DNA of 64,000 bases, from NCBI RefSeq assembly GCF_003600685.1, contig NZ_CP032084.1:2480001-2544000 (forward strand). Direction: 5' to 3'. The DNA comes from Achromobacter sp. B7 (lineage in GTDB: Bacteria > Pseudomonadota > Gammaproteobacteria > Burkholderiales > Burkholderiaceae_B). The translations under genes and the position numbers were made by a program. The notes beneath the pieces were generated by a model. It was given only the letters and a program-made list of their open reading frames with translations, was not told where the DNA came from and did no database searches. Of this stretch, positions 26,151-34,232 are shown piece after piece. How positions within the stretch are numbered: the first letter of the stretch is position 1; the number at the start of each line of letters is the position of its first letter.

Positions 26151-27136
26151 AGTGTGGGGGTGTCCAAAACAGGGGCGTCATCACCGTAGATCGACTGCAA
26201 CAGCGCCGCGTGTTCGCAGGCGTCGTGCAGCACAAAACCGGGCAGCAGGGCGGCGGCGGCTTCGGCCAGGGCGTCGGCCATGGCCTGGCAGGCGGGCGTC
26301 AACGGTTGCGATTGCGGTTGCGATTGCGGGGTGATGACCCCGAAGAAAAAAGGAATGTCCAGGTCGATGGGGCGGATCGCCACGCCCGGCATCGGGACGC
26401 CGTAAGCGGTGATCGGTTCCAGCACCGACACGCCCAGCCCGGCGCGCACGACGGCCAGGGCGTTGACGGACGAATTGGTTTCGATGGTGCCCGGCGCATT
26501 GCCGTCCGGCGCCAGCGCGGCGTCCAGGCGGCGACGCAGCCGGTACGGGTTGGCCATGGTGATCAGGCGGCGGCCGGCTAGAAGATGAACGGGCACCACG
26601 TCGTGCGCGGCCAGCGGATCGTCGTCGCGCAGTGCCACGACGCAGGGGGCTTGGGCAATCCAATGCACCGTCAAGCCGCGATGCTCCAGCGGCAAGCTGG
26701 TGGCGCCCAGTTGCGCGGCGCCGGTCAGCACCGCGTGCACCACGCGTTCGGGCGAGGCGCTGCGCACTTGCACGCGCGTGGCGCCGGTTTGGGATTCGAT
26801 GCGCTTGAGCGCGTCGGGCAGCAGGCCAGCGGCCAGCGCCGACGTTGCCGCCAGCAGCAGCGGCTTGGCTTGGCCCCGCGCAATTTCTTCGGCGCGGCTG
26901 CGAATCTGCTGCAAGCCGGCCAGCGCGCGTTCTACGTCGTCATACAGCAGAAAGCCCTGTTCGGTAGGCGTGACGCGCGGTCCGCTGCGGTTGAACAGGG
27001 CATAGCCGATCTCAGCTTCCAGCTCTTGCAACAGGCGGCTGATGGCCGGCTGCGAGCGCCCAAGCAGGCGCCCGGCAGCGGTGACGCTACCTGTAGACAT
27101 GACGGCCGCGAAGGCCTCGAGTTGGCGAAGTTCCAT
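26147..27136 (-). CDS. LysR-family transcriptional regulator heading the ABC/oxidoreductase operon
   Basis: A 329-residue LysR regulator. The N-terminal helix-turn-helix (residues 1-60: MELRQLEAFAAVMSTGSVT, then SQPAISRLLQELE) is clear. The effector domain contains PLEHRGLTVHWIAQAP and GLGVSVLEPITAYG. Unusually for LysR proteins, it is co-directional with and first in the operon it probably controls, overlapping the monooxygenase gene by 4 bases. This implies autoregulation of the whole cluster. The effector is unknown. Confidence 0.88.
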   Translation of the reverse strand: MELRQLEAFAAVMSTGSVTAAGRLLGRSQPAISRLLQELEAEIGYALFNRSGPRVTPTEQGFLLYDDVERALAGLQQIRSRAEEIARGQAKPLLLAATSALAAGLLPDALKRIESQTGATRVQVRSASPERVVHAVLTGAAQLGATSLPLEHRGLTVHWIAQAPCVVALRDDDPLAAHDVVPVHLLAGRRLITMANPYRLRRRLDAALAPDGNAPGTIETNSSVNALAVVRAGLGVSVLEPITAYGVPMPGVAIRPIDLDIPFFFGVITPQSQPQSQPLTPACQAMADALAEAAAALLPGFVLHDACEHAALLQSIYGDDAPVLDTPTL

Positions 27137-27363
27137 CTGTGTTGCTTTATGCTCAGGGCGAATTCTTGCCCGGCAAGTATGCGCGCAGCAAATAGTTAAA
27201 AGGCATAAGCAAATTCCCTAATAGGGGATTTCCTTATGCTTTTTCATAACTCCGCGTTATTTCAAGGGCTTAGGGACGGAGCGAATGCGCGGGTGTGGCG
27301 GGAAAGTCCGTCAAATTGAAACATCCATAGGCCATCCACTTGGATGGTTTTAAGATTCCGTCC
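27137..27363. promoter_or_regulatory. divergent promoter region between LysR and RHH genes
   Basis: A 227-base gap holding the promoters of the minus-strand LysR operon and of the plus-strand RHH gene. The left half is AT-rich. The only well-defined element is the palindrome at 27332-27347. Confidence 0.4.
27332..27347. promoter_or_regulatory. palindromic candidate operator of the RHH regulator
   Basis: A perfect 16-base palindrome CCATCCACTTGGATGG ends 16 bases before the ATG of the ribbon-helix-helix gene. An additional half-site CATCCA lies at 27322-27327. The position suits autorepression. Confidence 0.45.
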
Positions 27364-27786
27364 ATGCCTCCTCGCCCTCCAAGCCTCGCTTCCGCCCCTA
27401 AGCCTTCGGACGAAAAGATCACGATCAACCTCGGTTATGTCGACCTGGGGCAGATCGATCTTCTGGTCCAGGAAGGCTTCTACGCCAACCGTACCGACCT
27501 GATCCGCACCGCAATCCGCAACCAGCTTGCCGCCCATGGCGACGCGGTGCGGCAGGCGGTCAGTCGAAAAACCTTGGTGCTGGGCATTCAGCACTACACG
27601 GCCGACGACTTGCTGGCGGTGCAGGCTGCGGGCCAGATGTTGCAGATCCGAATCCTGGGGCTGGCGACCATCGCGCCCGACGTCACGCCCGAATTGGCGC
27701 TTGCCACGATTGAATCCGTGACGGTGCTGGGCGCGTTGCACGCCAGCCCCGCAGTCAAGGCCGCCCTGCGTCAGCGCATCCGCTGA
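27364..27786 (+). CDS. ribbon-helix-helix (CopG-like) transcriptional regulator
   Basis: A 140-residue protein with a Pro-rich N-terminus and an RHH DNA-binding motif (ITINLGYVDLGQIDLLV, then YANRTDLIRTAIRNQL, about residues 18-55). A ~85-residue C-terminal part may sense a ligand or oligomerise. The ATG at 27364 is chosen over an in-frame TTG 24 bases upstream, which would overlap the candidate operator. It ends 29 bases before the PHB-depolymerase-like esterase and probably regulates it and itself; a link to polyhydroxyalkanoate metabolism is plausible. Confidence 0.78.
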   Translation: MPPRPPSLASAPKPSDEKITINLGYVDLGQIDLLVQEGFYANRTDLIRTAIRNQLAAHGDAVRQAVSRKTLVLGIQHYTADDLLAVQAAGQMLQIRILGLATIAPDVTPELALATIESVTVLGALHASPAVKAALRQRIR

Positions 27787-27815
27787 CACGTTATTGCCGC
27801 TTTAAAGGTCACTCC

Positions 27816-28991
27816 ATGCATCCAGATTTTCAGCAGTTGATGAGCCACGCCACGCGCCTTACCCGGTCCGGCAACCTGGCCGCGGCCACCGCCGCCATCC
27901 AGGCCGCCTTGATGGGCGCGTCGCCCACGGCGGCATCTGCTTCGCCGCGCTATGACGAGGCCGATGTCATTGATGTCGAGGCGCGTGAGGTTCCTGCGTC
28001 GACGGTAAGCGCTGCCGCGTCGTCTGACTCCGGCTCCCATTCCACCCCCGCGCCGTCCCGGGCTCGGGACGACGACGTCGGGCAAAACCCCCACACCCCC
28101 GCCACGCCCCGGGCGCCCGGCGAATCTTCGGCCACGCCGGGTGATTACTTCACGGCCGGCTCGTTTCGCAATAGCGCCGGCCAGCGGGCCTACAAGCTGT
28201 ATGTGCCGCCCGGTGCAAACGGGCAAGCTCGGCCGCTGGTTGTGATGCTGCACGGCTGCACGCAGGATGCCGACGACTTTGCCGCCGGCACCGCGATGAA
28301 TGAGGCCGCGCGCAAGCAAGGTTTCTATGTGCTGTATCCGGTGCAGCCGCGCGAGACCAATCCGCAAAAGTGCTGGAACTGGTTCAAGCACAATCACCAG
28401 CAGGCTGGCAAAGGCGAGCCGTCGATCTTGGCCGACATGACGCGCCACGTCATCGCCGAATATGGCATCGACCCGCGCCGTGTGTACGTGGCGGGTTTGT
28501 CAGCAGGCGGCGCGATGGCCGCGATTTTGGCCAACACCTATCCGCAGCTGTATGCAGCCGCCGGCGTGCATTCCGGCCTGGCGGCGGGCGCGGCCACGGA
28601 TCTGCCGTCGGCCTTGTCCGCCATGAAGGGGATCGGCGTGCGCCCCGGCGCGGCGTCCGGCACGCCGGTGCCGACGATTGTCTTTCACGGCGACCGCGAC
28701 GCCACCGTGCATCCGAGCAATGGCGATGCGGTCGTGGCCGCCAGCGCCGGGGCGAATGCCCAGGTCCAAAGCCAGCGTGTGGCGGGCGCTAACCGGGGGC
28801 GCGACAGCACCAAGCGCGTATATATGGACGCATCGGGCAAGGTGGTGGCGGAATATTGGGTGGTGCACGGCGCGGGCCATGCCTGGGCAGGCGGGTCGCC
28901 CAAGGGCTCGTACACGGATGCTTCTGGCCCGGATGCCACGCAAGAGATGCTGCGGTTTTTCTTCCAGCATCCGTTGGCGACGAAGCAGTAA
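27816..28991 (+). CDS. PHB depolymerase-family esterase
   Basis: A 391-residue alpha/beta hydrolase of the PHB-depolymerase/feruloyl-esterase type. The oxyanion-hole region is VVMLHGCTQ (about 143-150), the nucleophile is S229 in GLSAGG, the Asp is in HGDRDATVHPSN and the His is in HGAGHAWAGG. There is no recognisable signal peptide; residues 35-110 are a low-complexity Ala/Pro/Ser linker. This suggests an intracellular esterase acting on short PHB oligomers or unrelated esters. The upstream RHH gene is probably in the same transcript. Confidence 0.82.
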   Translation: MHPDFQQLMSHATRLTRSGNLAAATAAIQAALMGASPTAASASPRYDEADVIDVEAREVPASTVSAAASSDSGSHSTPAPSRARDDDVGQNPHTPATPRAPGESSATPGDYFTAGSFRNSAGQRAYKLYVPPGANGQARPLVVMLHGCTQDADDFAAGTAMNEAARKQGFYVLYPVQPRETNPQKCWNWFKHNHQQAGKGEPSILADMTRHVIAEYGIDPRRVYVAGLSAGGAMAAILANTYPQLYAAAGVHSGLAAGAATDLPSALSAMKGIGVRPGAASGTPVPTIVFHGDRDATVHPSNGDAVVAASAGANAQVQSQRVAGANRGRDSTKRVYMDASGKVVAEYWVVHGAGHAWAGGSPKGSYTDASGPDATQEMLRFFFQHPLATKQ

Positions 28992-29050
28992 GGGAATAAG
29001 GACCCAGGCACTGCGGGCCGTCATTCCTTTCTTCGTCATTCCTTGCTATC

Positions 29051-29086
29051 CGGTCGCGGCCTTCCAACCGAGGAAGGCCGCGACCG
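29051..29086. terminator. bidirectional hairpin between convergent genes
   Basis: A perfect 15-bp stem with a 6-base loop stands between the plus-strand esterase gene and the minus-strand carbonic anhydrase gene. There is no long T run on either side, but the position suits a shared terminator. Confidence 0.55.
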
Positions 29087-29124
29087 TGCCCACACGGATG
29101 AGGCTGAACCATCAGCGCGCGCGA

Positions 29125-29850
29125 TCAAACCAGCGTCACCTTCCCACTGGCCAAGTCGTACACGCCGCCCGCCACCATCAGCTTCTTTTGCTCGACCATG
29201 CTTTTCAACACCGGCTGCGCGCTCTGTAATCGCTGGACGGCCAAGCGGACGTTTTCAGCGATGGCGGCGGCCAGCAGGTTTTTCGGTTCGCCCTTGCTGG
29301 CGCGTTCAACGGCGGGCTTGATGGCGTTGACCAGTTCGGGCAGATGGCCGGGCAGCTCGGCGTTTTCTTTCAGCACCTTTACCGTGGCATCCACCGCGCC
29401 GCAATTGTTATGGCCCAGCACCACGATCAGCGGCACGTTCAGAAACTTGGCGGCATATTCAAAACTGGCCAAGCCATCGTCATTGACGAAGTTTCCCGCC
29501 ACGCGAACGATGAATACATCGCCCGGGTTCTGGTCAAAGGCCAATTCCGGCGCCACCCGGGAATCCGAACAACTGAGTATCGCGGCAATCGGTTTCTGCG
29601 TTTTGACGCGAGCCGCCCGGCCCGCTGAAAAGTCCCGCATATTGGGTTTGTTGGCCGCATACCGGGCGTTGCCGGCCAGCAGTCGTTTCAACGCCTCTTC
29701 GCCACCAATGTCATTCGACGGGACTTCGGCATAGGCGGTTTCCGCCCAGCCCGTCGCGCCAAAAGCCGCCAGACCCGCCGCGCCCAACAGCAGGCGGCGG
29801 CGGGGGTTGTCCAGCGTGGAAGCAGTCAGGCAATCAGCACAGTCGCACAT
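29125..29850 (-). CDS. beta-class carbonic anhydrase, exported
   Basis: A 241-residue beta-carbonic anhydrase. The zinc ligands and the catalytic dyad are visible: C94-S-D96-S-R98, H147 and C150 (HNNC). The N-terminus has twin arginines before a hydrophobic stretch (RRRLLLGAAGLAAFGATG, about 17-34) and an AxA-type site, which suggests Tat-dependent export to the periplasm. Four residues of unusual interest, Cys 2, 4 and 7 (MCDCADC), precede the signal. It is monocistronic and divergent from the ferredoxin gene. Confidence 0.85.
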   Translation of the reverse strand: MCDCADCLTASTLDNPRRRLLLGAAGLAAFGATGWAETAYAEVPSNDIGGEEALKRLLAGNARYAANKPNMRDFSAGRAARVKTQKPIAAILSCSDSRVAPELAFDQNPGDVFIVRVAGNFVNDDGLASFEYAAKFLNVPLIVVLGHNNCGAVDATVKVLKENAELPGHLPELVNAIKPAVERASKGEPKNLLAAAIAENVRLAVQRLQSAQPVLKSMVEQKKLMVAGGVYDLASGKVTLV

Positions 29851-30046
29851 AGGTTTCTCCCAAAGGACAAATGTCCAGAGAATTCGTGCGCAATCATTGT
29901 GCGGCGATAACTGTGTTCTGACGCGGTAACCCGTGTGGACTTAACAATTGTTTTGGCTGGCCGGCGCTTGACCTTGCCAGCGTGGGCATCTTTAGGCTGG
30001 GGGTCCTGGTTTGAATGTTCCAAGACCACCCAATAAGGCGGGCCCT
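29851..30046. promoter_or_regulatory. divergent promoter region, carbonic anhydrase and ferredoxin genes
   Basis: A gap of 196 bases that must hold both promoters. An AAGGCGGG ribosome site precedes the ferredoxin ATG. No operator was identified. Confidence 0.35.
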
Positions 30047-30385
30047 ATGCCAAAAATCACCGTTCTTCCCCATCCCGATCTTGCTCCCGCCGGCGCAGAG
30101 CTGGACGTTCCCGCGGGAACGTCGCTTTGCGACGCGCTGCTGGACCACGGAATAGCCATTGAACACGCGTGCGAACAAAGCCGCGCCTGCACGACATGCC
30201 ACTGCATCGTGCGCAGCGGTTTCGATGCGCTGAATGAAGTGGAAGAGGGCGAAGAAGACCTGCTGGACCGCGCCTGGGGAGTCGAGCCGCAGTCACGTCT
30301 AAGCTGCCAGGCCATCGTCGGCGATGAGGACGTGACGGTCGACATCCCCAAGTACACGGTCAACCATGCGAAGGAAAATCACTGA
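30047..30385 (+). CDS. fdx: ISC-type [2Fe-2S] ferredoxin
   Basis: A 112-residue adrenodoxin-type ferredoxin. The cluster ligands are C42, C48, C51 and C87 (CEQSRACTTC spacing CX5CX2C, then SC87Q). The acidic helix EVEEGEEDLLDRAWGVEPQSRL is typical of the Fdx of the ISC iron-sulfur assembly system. In many bacteria fdx follows hscA; here it stands alone, which is common in this family of bacteria. The ATG at 30047 has a good ribosome site; an earlier in-frame alternative start at 30011 lacks one. Confidence 0.88.
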   Translation: MPKITVLPHPDLAPAGAELDVPAGTSLCDALLDHGIAIEHACEQSRACTTCHCIVRSGFDALNEVEEGEEDLLDRAWGVEPQSRLSCQAIVGDEDVTVDIPKYTVNHAKENH

Positions 30386-30524
30386 AGCCAGACGCGGCGC
30401 TGCCCGCCGATAGCTCGCCAGCCGAGCGAGGGTTCCCCCCTATTGAAGGGCTTGTTTTCGATCCCTTACATCGGTGTTACGACTCCAACGATAGGATTTA
30501 GATATTCGAAACTAGGAGTCCATC

Positions 30525-30626
30525 ATGAATAACGAGAAGCCGACACCCGAACCAAATAAGCGTCGCTGGCCTTTCGGCTATGGGGACGAATCCAATCAGC
30601 TGGAGACGTCATGGACTGTTCGGTAG
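30525..30626 (+). CDS. very small protein (33 aa), coupled to the next small gene
   Basis: An ATG preceded by a good AGGAG site opens a 33-codon frame rich in Pro, Asn, Lys and Arg, with KRRWPFGYG in the middle, ending at 30626. Its 3' end overlaps the next gene start by 16 bases in another frame, which suggests translational coupling. No family was recognised. Without comparative data it could be only a leader peptide. Confidence 0.4.
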   Translation: MNNEKPTPEPNKRRWPFGYGDESNQLETSWTVR

Positions 30627-30817
30627 AAGGAAAGGTGGCATTCGCGGACGGCCATTCGTACCATTTCGCCACGGTGGACGCCGCGCTGGCATTTGCCGAA
30701 TGCGTGAAAAGCTCGCAGCAGCCCGGTCAATGCGCGGCAGCCAATGGCTGTACGCAGACGGTAAAGCTGGAAGATGTGGCGGCAGCGGAAGAGCAGGAGC
30801 AGCGCGAAGACCGCTGA
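30611..30817 (+). CDS. small hypothetical protein (68 aa)
   Basis: A 68-residue acidic protein starting MDCSVEGKVAFADG, with Cys at 3, 32, 41 and 47 (ECVKSS, QCAAANGC) and an acidic Glu/Gln-rich tail. A GGAG element lies 6-9 bases upstream of the ATG. The start overlaps the end of the 33-codon frame. A hairpin (GTCGCGCCCC paired with GGGGCGCGAC) follows the stop. Function is unknown; the Cys residues might bind a metal or form disulfides. Confidence 0.5.
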   Translation: MDCSVEGKVAFADGHSYHFATVDAALAFAECVKSSQQPGQCAAANGCTQTVKLEDVAAAEEQEQREDR

Positions 30818-30875
30818 TCAGCGGCCGGTTTCAGTCGCGCCCCGCTGGGTCATTGCACCCGGGGGCGCGACGTCG

Positions 30876-30903
30876 TTTGCGTTACCCCGTTTGCGTTACC
30901 CCG
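30876..30903. repeat. 14-bp tandem duplication
   Basis: Two perfect adjacent copies of TTTGCGTTACCCCG, followed by a degenerate partial third copy, lie in the gap between two convergent genes. It is likely a small slippage repeat. Confidence 0.6.
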
Positions 30904-30923
30904 TTTAGGTCACTCCCTTTACG

Positions 30924-31457
30924 TCACGCCGTTTGCGACGCCTCTGCGTTAGCCGGACGCACGCTGCCGGGTTTGCCGTAATACCAGTAGGCACAAAGAA
31001 AACCGGCAAGCATCCCCGGCAGGCCACCCACAAATAACGGAAACACCATGTCGCGCACGGCGGCGTCGCGGCCGGAGAACGGCAGGAATGCACCCATTCC
31101 AAAGACCAGGCCGACCAGCGCTATCTTGCCCAAGGCTTTCCAGTTTGATTGCACCGGCCGTAGCGCGCCGGCCACGATGCCGCACAGCAGCGCGGGAATG
31201 ACGCCAAACAGATAAAACCAGGGCAGGCCAAAGACCATGATCATCAGGTTTTGGGGCGTTTGCGACAGCACGCTGAGAACCAGCGTGACGGCGATGCCGC
31301 CAATGGCGGGCGCGATGAACGCAAACATCAAGCCGCCCGCGAAAATATCGCTGCGTATGCGGTGGCCGGTGTCATCCGGGCTGCGTCGGGCCACCCGATA
31401 AACCACGGATGCCACGGTGGCCAATAGCAAAATGGCGGCGGTGATGATCAATTTCAT
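30924..31457 (-). CDS. small integral membrane protein
   Basis: A 177-residue protein with about five hydrophobic segments (LIITAAILLLATVASVV, then FAFIAPAIGGIAVTLVLSVL, and others) and short loops, so it is almost certainly in the inner membrane. No transporter or enzyme motif was seen. The start at 31457 (MKLIITAAI) puts a hydrophobic segment at the N-terminus; the 36 longer upstream codons look like non-coding sequence. Function is unknown. Confidence 0.65.
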   Translation of the reverse strand: MKLIITAAILLLATVASVVYRVARRSPDDTGHRIRSDIFAGGLMFAFIAPAIGGIAVTLVLSVLSQTPQNLMIMVFGLPWFYLFGVIPALLCGIVAGALRPVQSNWKALGKIALVGLVFGMGAFLPFSGRDAAVRDMVFPLFVGGLPGMLAGFLCAYWYYGKPGSVRPANAEASQTA

Positions 31458-31605
31458 GGCGCCATTCTGGCATAAACCATAGCTTGCGCCGGCACGCGTT
31501 AATGCCGGTAGACTGCTTGCTTTCGCGTCCCGTTTTAATGGGGCAACGAACCGGCGCCGGCCCATGCGGGTGGCCAGGCGCCAATATCAAGGGGGCATCA
31601 ACGCT

Positions 31606-32007
31606 GTGAAAATAAAAAAACTGATTGAAGAACGCCGTCTGGGCGAACGCGTCGCCGTCAGCGAACGCGACGACCCGACCCACGCCGATACGCTGGCCGC
31701 GCTGGACCAGCTGGACGGCGCGCAATACAGTTCCATCGCCTTCGTGACGGAAGACGACACCGTCATGGCGATCGGGGGCGGCGATGGCGCGTTTGTCGTG
31801 TCCATCACGCTGGATGACGACGCGCGCATCTATACGCTGGTCGACCCGTCGCGGTCCGAAGACCACGACCAGGAAGTGGTGGTGGGCGGGCAGGCGGGCA
31901 GCTACCAGCAATACCAATGCGTGGACCGCGACATGGCGAGGGCGGCGCTGCTGCATTTCCACCAGGAAGGCGCGCCGTCACCAGACTTGCAATGGGTTAG
32001 CGAGTAG
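31606..32007 (+). CDS. Imm1-like immunity protein (orphan)
   Basis: A 133-residue acidic protein resembling the Imm1 family of polymorphic-toxin immunity proteins: MAIGGGDGAFVVSI, then EVVVGGQAGSYQQYQ and the end FHQEGAPSPDLQW. Imm1 proteins neutralise nuclease or deaminase toxins delivered by contact-dependent or type VI systems. No toxin, Rhs or VgrG gene is adjacent, so it would be an orphan antidote. GTG at 31606 is chosen because an AGGGGG site precedes it; an ATG at 31564 lacks one. It converges with the dehydrogenase gene 8 bases away. Confidence 0.6.
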   Translation: MKIKKLIEERRLGERVAVSERDDPTHADTLAALDQLDGAQYSSIAFVTEDDTVMAIGGGDGAFVVSITLDDDARIYTLVDPSRSEDHDQEVVVGGQAGSYQQYQCVDRDMARAALLHFHQEGAPSPDLQWVSE

Positions 32008-32015
32008 GGCGGGCT

Positions 32016-32981
32016 TTACACCACCCGCGTCAGCACCTTTTCTTCCCGAAACCAGCCGTCCAGATTGGCCACCATCAACTCGGCCATGGCGCGGCGGGTT
32101 TCGTGCGTGCCGCTGGCGATGTGGGGCAACAGCACCACGTTGTCCATGGCGTGCAGGGCGGCCGGGGTCTTGGGTTCATGTTCGAACACGTCCAGCCCGG
32201 CTCCCGCAATCCGCTTGCCTTCCAGGGCGCTGACCAGCGCGGCCTCGTCCACGACCGTGCCGCGCGCGATATTGATGAGCCACCCATCGGGGCCCAGCGC
32301 TTCCAAGACACGCGCGTTCACCATGTGCTGCGTGGCGCCGCCACCGGGCACCGCCAGCACCAGGAATTCGCACTGCGCGGCCAGCGTTTCGATGTCCGGC
32401 ACGTAACGGTATTCCGCCGGCGCATCCGCGCGCGGCTTGCGGTTGGTGTACAGAATTTGCATGTCGAAGGCGGCGGCGCGGCGGGCGATCTGCAAACCGA
32501 TATTGCCCAGCCCCACGATGCCGCAGCGCTTGCCGCTCATGCGGGTGCCCAGCGGAAAGCCTTCGTTGGGCCAACGGCCGGCGCGCACGAAGCGATCGGC
32601 TTGGGCGATGCGGCGCGGGGCGGCCAGCATCAAGGCCAACGCCGTGTCGGCGACGCAGGCGTCCAGCACGCCGGGAGTGTTGGTGACGACCACGCCGCGT
32701 TCGCGGGCTGCCGCCAGGTCTATCGTGTCGTATCCCACGCCAAAACTGAAAATGCCTTCCAGCGCGGGCAGCGCGTTGATCAGGTCGGCGGTAGCACCAA
32801 AGCGTCCGCTGGTGGCGATGCCGCGTATGTTGGCGCCGTGTTCACGCAGCAGCGCATCGGCGTCGGCGGCTTCCCACAGGCGATGCACGTGATAGCGCGA
32901 TTCCAGGTCGGCGACCAGATCGGGCAGCAATGGGCCGACCATCAACAGGTGCGGGGCGGAGGAGGGCGTGGAATCTGTCAT
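32016..32981 (-). CDS. D-isomer-specific 2-hydroxyacid dehydrogenase
   Basis: A 321-residue enzyme of the glyoxylate/hydroxypyruvate reductase type. It has the NAD(P) motif GIVGLGNIGLQIARR, followed by TNRKPR where NADP-preferring members have basic residues, suggesting NADPH. The substrate-loop block is FSFGVGYDTID. The catalytic Arg is in NIARGTVVDE, the Glu near DVFEHEP and the His in LLPHIASGTHETRRAM. It probably reduces a 2-oxo acid. It lies 77 bases downstream of a Bug receptor gene, with a hairpin in between, so co-transcription may be partial. Confidence 0.87.
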   Translation of the reverse strand: MTDSTPSSAPHLLMVGPLLPDLVADLESRYHVHRLWEAADADALLREHGANIRGIATSGRFGATADLINALPALEGIFSFGVGYDTIDLAAARERGVVVTNTPGVLDACVADTALALMLAAPRRIAQADRFVRAGRWPNEGFPLGTRMSGKRCGIVGLGNIGLQIARRAAAFDMQILYTNRKPRADAPAEYRYVPDIETLAAQCEFLVLAVPGGGATQHMVNARVLEALGPDGWLINIARGTVVDEAALVSALEGKRIAGAGLDVFEHEPKTPAALHAMDNVVLLPHIASGTHETRRAMAELMVANLDGWFREEKVLTRVV

Positions 32982-33028
32982 GGATGCGGCTTATTGGAAA
33001 GGCTGAAAGAAAATGGCTAAATGAAAGC

Positions 33029-33053
33029 GACCGGCCCGAACATCGGGCCGGTC
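33029..33053 (-). terminator. hairpin after the Bug gene
   Basis: A perfect 11-bp stem (GACCGGCCCGA/TCGGGCCGGTC) with a 3-base loop lies 6 bases past the Bug stop codon. The sequence after it on the minus strand is only moderately T-rich (GCTTTCATTT), so it may attenuate rather than end transcription into the dehydrogenase gene. Confidence 0.55.
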
Positions 33054-33058
33054 AACGA

Positions 33059-34054
33059 TCAATTGGTCTGGATATTACGGGTCTTGATGATCTGCCCATA
33101 GCGCGCGCGTTCGCTGGCGGCCAGCTCTTGCAACTGCTGCGGGGTGGAACCGTGCGCGACGGCGCCTTGCGATTCCAGCTTGGTCTTCATGACCGGATCG
33201 TTGGCCACGTCGCGAATGGCTTGCGACAGCTTTTCGATCACGGCGGGCGGCGTGCCGGCAGGCGCCAGCACGGCGGTCCACGAGCCGGATTGCGCGTTCT
33301 TCACGCCCGCCTCATCGATCGTGGGCACGTCGGGCATGGCGGGCGAACGCGTGGCGCCCGTGACAGCCAGCGCGCGCAGCTTGCCGCCGGTGACGTAGGG
33401 CATGGTTTCCAGTACGGACGCAAACAGCATGTCGACGCGGCCGGCCATCAGGTCGGTCATGGCGGGGCCGCCGCCTTTGTACGGCACGTGCATCAGGTCC
33501 ACGCCCGTGGCCTGTTGGAAGATTTCGCCGGACAGGTGCGGCGCGCCGCCCGTGCCCGAGCTGGCGAACGTGTGCTTGCCAGGTTCCGCCTTGGCCAGCT
33601 TGACCAGCTCGCCCACATTCTTGGCGGGCAGGGTGGTGGGCACGACCAGCACGAAGGGCAGGTCCGAAAAGAGCGACACGGGGGCGAAGGCGGTGGCCGG
33701 GTCCGAATGCAGTTTGTAGATCCACGGATTGATCGCCAGCATGCCCGAATTGGCGAACAGCAGGGTGTAGCCGTCGGCGGGCGAACGCGCCACCAGATCG
33801 GCGGCGATCTGGCCGCCCGCGCCGGGGCGGTTGTCCACCACCACGGACGACGCCAGCTTGTCGCCCAACGCCGCCGCCAACAGGCGCGCCGAGATGTCGG
33901 TGCCGCCGCCCGGTGAAAAAGGCACGATCAGGTTGATCGGGCGCTCGGGGTACCCGGCGGCCTGCGCGCTGAACGGCAATGCGGCGGTGGCGGTCAGGGC
34001 CAGCGCCGCGGCGATGAGCCGGACGCGGTGGCGTGCGATGGGGGTTGTCTCCAT
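33059..34054 (-). CDS. Bug/TctC-family periplasmic solute receptor
   Basis: A 331-residue Bug receptor with a signal peptide (about residues 1-33, ending FSAQA before AGYPERPIN). The family block PINLIVPFSPGGGTDISARL and the central GGAPHLSGEIF segment are present. It probably binds a carboxylate, and together with the dehydrogenase and the divergent LysR forms a small catabolic or sensory unit. No tctAB membrane components are present. Confidence 0.88.
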   Translation of the reverse strand: METTPIARHRVRLIAAALALTATAALPFSAQAAGYPERPINLIVPFSPGGGTDISARLLAAALGDKLASSVVVDNRPGAGGQIAADLVARSPADGYTLLFANSGMLAINPWIYKLHSDPATAFAPVSLFSDLPFVLVVPTTLPAKNVGELVKLAKAEPGKHTFASSGTGGAPHLSGEIFQQATGVDLMHVPYKGGGPAMTDLMAGRVDMLFASVLETMPYVTGGKLRALAVTGATRSPAMPDVPTIDEAGVKNAQSGSWTAVLAPAGTPPAVIEKLSQAIRDVANDPVMKTKLESQGAVAHGSTPQQLQELAASERARYGQIIKTRNIQTN

Positions 34055-34232
34055 ATCTTTTCTCTTTTTGGGGTGGGAAACGGCTTGCGCCGCGAAAAAT
34101 TACCGTGCTGCGGTGATGCTCCTTTGGATCCCTGATGCCGTCGTGCGGCCATTTTTTGCGAGTATAGAAACGGCTTTCGATGGATAGCCGTTCGAGCTAT
34201 AAATAGCATTGATCAATTCAAGGATTGAATCG

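Noticed and set aside
24666..26189. Long plus-strand frame opposite the flavin monooxygenase
   Set aside because: Shadow of a well-supported gene; Arg/Gly/His-rich without domains.
27262..27789. Minus-strand frame opposite the RHH gene
   Set aside because: Antisense shadow; the plus strand has a clear ribbon-helix-helix motif and an operator-like palindrome.
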